Source: Candidatus Nanohalarchaeota archaeon
GTDB lineage: Archaea > EX4484-52 > B79-G9
Direction: 5' to 3'
NCBI GenBank assembly: GCA_030594795.1
Contig: JAUVEK010000019.1
Span: 1-15,458 of the forward strand
Length of the DNA stretch: 15,458 nucleotides
Shown piece after piece: positions 14,301-15,458 of this stretch (within the stretch, counting starts at the first letter, position 1; each line of letters begins with the position of its first letter). Below the pieces are notes generated by a model. That model searched no databases. It saw only the letters and a program-made list of their open reading frames with translations, and had not been told where the DNA came from. The position numbers and the translations under genes were made by a program.

Positions 14301-15458
14301 GTTGTCGTTTGTTGCTGTCTGGGTGTCTGGTGAGTTCAGGTGTATAGAGAAAGTTGGGCTATCTTTTGTTGTGAAGTTCCAGAGATTGCTTTTCTTCATG
14401 TACTCTCCGTCTGTTGAGTTTGCGTACCAGTAATATGTTGTTGAGTAGCTTAATCCTGACCATGTTATATTAGCATAGCTTCCATCTGCAATGTTTGTAA
14501 GGTTGCCTATCTGCTGTCCTGTGGCATTGTTCCAGAAAGTTACGTTCATTGTGTCTGTGTCAGGATCTGTTACGGTTACGTTCAGGGTTACTGAGAGTTC
14601 CTGATTTGTTGCTCCGTTCAATGGTGCGTTTACTGTCAGTGGGTTTGGTGCTGTGTTTTGGATTATGGCATTATTGCTTGAATTTACCCAAGTGCTCCAG
14701 TTGTAGCCGTCATCTACTCTTACACTGCAGGTTATATTGTCCCCTTTGTCCAGCCCTGAAAGAGAGAGGTTCAATGTCTGCGATATTTGTCCTGATATTA
14801 TTGCGCCTGTGTCGTACCATCTGTGTGTCCTGTTCTGTTCCGTGTCTTCTGCGTCGTTGTCATTGAATGTTCCTCCAGTGCAGTTTAGTATGTCGTTTGT
14901 CTTTGGGGTTGGGTTGTCCAGCGATGGGGGGCTGACTGCCGGAAGCTGGTTTGCAACTGTGAATGACTGCTCAGTGGATTTGTTCATGTTTCCGGTGGTG
15001 TCATTGGCGTACCAGTAGTATGTTATACTGTCGTGGGCTGTGTAATTGCTGGTTCCGTTTATTATTGTGAAATAATATTCAAGTCCGGAGTTTGTTATAA
15101 CAGTATAGTTGGTTGTGCCGTTCCATTCCAATATGACTGTGTCCGAAGTTTCCGAAAGTGTTGCGTTTACCTGTACGTTCTGGTCTTCGTTTGGTGTGTC
15201 TGGAGTTCTTTTGTAATCTGAGAATGCCGGGTATGTTGCATCGACAGTAAGGTTTCTTGGTGATGTTAGATTGCAGTTGCCGTATGCGTCAGTGCAGTTG
15301 ATGTGCCATGAATAGTTCCCGTCGCTGAGGGTCTTTGTGAAGTTTGTGGGAATTCCTTTGTTGACGGAGGTATTTGTCTGGTTGAGCTGCCCGTTCAGGT
15401 ATAATGAGCAGCTTAATGTGTCGTCAAACTCGTCTGTGACATTGAATATGAAGTCCAC
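11400..15458 (-). CDS. Giant membrane-anchored Ig/FN3 surface glycoprotein (5' end outside the window)
   Basis: Only the C-terminal 1352 residues are present. The reading frame is open to the window edge, so the true start lies beyond it. Residues 1-987 are a string of Ig-like or FN3-like beta modules of about 80-95 residues, with a distinct module at about 723-895 ending in VHVPHFSSVIL. A clear FN3 domain spans 988-1078. Next come a Gly/Thr linker and a Glu/Pro/Gln/Lys stretch (1079-1132), and a helical hairpin (about 1133-1195). A single transmembrane helix (ILNICLIYIITTLIVLTLAT and onwards, 1212-1236) precedes a 116-residue tail with a run of four histidines. N-X-S/T sequons are very dense (15 in the first 165 residues), so heavy N-glycosylation outside the cell is likely. 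The role may be a surface-layer component, adhesin or receptor. The family is not one I can name. Confidence 0.9.
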   Translation of the reverse strand: MDFIFNVTDEFDDTLSCSLYLNGQLNQTNTSVNKGIPTNFTKTLSDGNYSWHINCTDAYGNCNLTSPRNLTVDATYPAFSDYKRTPDTPNEDQNVQVNATLSETSDTVILEWNGTTNYTVITNSGLEYYFTIINGTSNYTAHDSITYYWYANDTTGNMNKSTEQSFTVANQLPAVSPPSLDNPTPKTNDILNCTGGTFNDNDAEDTEQNRTHRWYDTGAIISGQISQTLNLSLSGLDKGDNITCSVRVDDGYNWSTWVNSSNNAIIQNTAPNPLTVNAPLNGATNQELSVTLNVTVTDPDTDTMNVTFWNNATGQQIGNLTNIADGSYANITWSGLSYSTTYYWYANSTDGEYMKKSNLWNFTTKDSPTFSIHLNSPDTQTATNDNTPDFDFTISGTGNSYNCSLYMNGTSKGSNETVSNNTATILTPTALTDGNYAWHISCTLAGVANSSETRTLTVDATSPVITILSPDPQSNYSTQTVSFNTTLNEPGSWCGYSLDGAPNATMTDTAEIWGDINTSMTETQHTVQFFCNDTAGNMANTTERTFTIDITPPTFNIPTPANDSTTNTDITLNAADTGTGIASVKYSIAGSANVTSAIIPITSLAEGTNTIDAYAEDFAGNINHTQYVYIKDTTAPALTINMPTNSTETTTNSTELNYTIGEHPHTIWYTIDSIHETLNNSVLRDNLTINFTDTAGRHILYLHVNDSIGNIGTEIIDIKLNRQLNMSNYTQTIENSTGATVNITGNISGPITTNESVWVNQTLNMTLNITDTIVKLKNFHGLDANWQELFEMNSTNTTIQTRIQGYGTKAGRMIYLGRINKFLRNKKYNGTVTFSPLNSSAYTEVMYCADDNANLCTRISACINSTFNGTACYIDKLTNITVHVPHFSSVILGNDTIAPQITIYTPSGTETNGFDIGINLTVTQDTSACNYSLNHSALTNITMTKTNATHFTKAISAFLPNSDYTLNVTCRDANNNYNTTNKTFTVLDNTKPAMSPPSVSKTTTSATITWTTDEKTDAGINYSTTTSLGTQKNTTENATTHSIAISGLSSSTTYYYNITSCDLEDNCNTTGPHSFTTSTSDDGGGTGTTGGRTTGGAIIPPQAEEEEPEQQTEPKKEEEPKEDQATPEEDTRQKQEAQELISSAEHKIQSLKDKHDLKAAIEKLDEAKKAFDSKDYAKAKLLAAEALKLISQAKPITEPQKAVQCPIIPHKILNICLIYIITTLIVLTLATLLVISNREKLSQRAPKTEPPLPMHSRETIKPHKEQPEHHHHLDINEEISRLLKSLSEAKPLLDSKDTVLAMDANNKIDQISLEIDQAKERMRSGNKHEAARHIKRGSRLLESIKEELSDSA
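14076..14297 (-). repeat. Duplicated Ig-like module, second copy
   Basis: Residues about 388-461 of the surface protein closely resemble residues about 2-75. Shared blocks are CSLY-NG, a DGNY-WHI-CT segment and a closing LTVDAT. DNA similarity is visible too: the DGNY-WHI segment near 14135-14165 matches the one near 15290-15320 at most positions. Confidence 0.7.
15234..15458 (-). repeat. Duplicated Ig-like module, first copy (truncated at the window edge)
   Basis: Residues 1-75 of the visible surface protein. This copy keeps two extra cysteines in its last loop (C55 and C62 in NCTDAYGNC), while the second copy keeps only the first, so disulphide pairing may differ. Confidence 0.65.

Overview
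The window looks archaeal. It holds aIF5A, an archaeal-type proteasome alpha subunit, the exosome core (Rrp4, Rrp41, Rrp42), SBDS/Sdo1, L37Ae, RNA polymerase subunit P, the KEOPS subunit Pcc1, prefoldin beta and an archaeal/eukaryal Trm1. Ribosome binding sites are of the GGTGAT type and TATA-like boxes lie about 25 bp before the inferred transcription starts. The bacterial-type DnaK/DnaJ pair and the giant sequon-rich Ig/FN3 surface protein would suit a DPANN archaeon (Woesearchaeota/Pacearchaeota-like) or a mesophilic euryarchaeon. Lineage is inference; no rRNA is present to settle it.

Left part (1-5255, plus strand): dnaK and dnaJ form an operon. Three unrecognised genes follow: a charged 161-aa protein with its own promoter, then a coiled-coil protein (178 aa) followed closely by a 75-aa two-helix membrane protein. 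The aIF5A gene comes next and converges on trm1, with only 16 bp between the stops.

Middle (5272-11205, minus strand): reading leftwards from 11205 the order is psmA, sdo1, rrp4, rrp41, rrp42, rpl37ae, rpoP, pcc1, pfdB, with trm1 last after a 95-bp gap. The first nine are the known archaeal exosome superoperon, tying protein degradation, RNA degradation, ribosome maturation, transcription, tRNA modification and folding to shared transcription. Junctions are tight: a 4-bp overlap, a 17-bp overlap and one stop abutting the next start. The widest gap, rrp42 to rpl37ae, holds a probable internal promoter. rpoP (44 aa) is easily missed. rpl37ae appears to start with AUU. trm1 probably has its own leaderless promoter.

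Right part (11400-15458, minus strand): the C-terminal 1352 residues of a giant cell-surface protein whose start lies beyond the window. It has about eleven extracellular beta modules dense in N-glycosylation sequons, a Gly/Thr and Glu/Pro linker, a helical hairpin, one transmembrane helix and a 116-residue helical cytoplasmic tail. The 194 bp between it and psmA hold the superoperon promoter and a direct repeat.

No gene-free stretch exceeds 300 bases. I saw no tRNA, rRNA, CRISPR array or mobile element. I did not find a clearly new multi-gene system. The best leads are the AUU start, the membrane-spanning helical architecture of the surface protein, the coiled-coil/membrane-protein pair and the repeats at the trm1 and psmA promoters.
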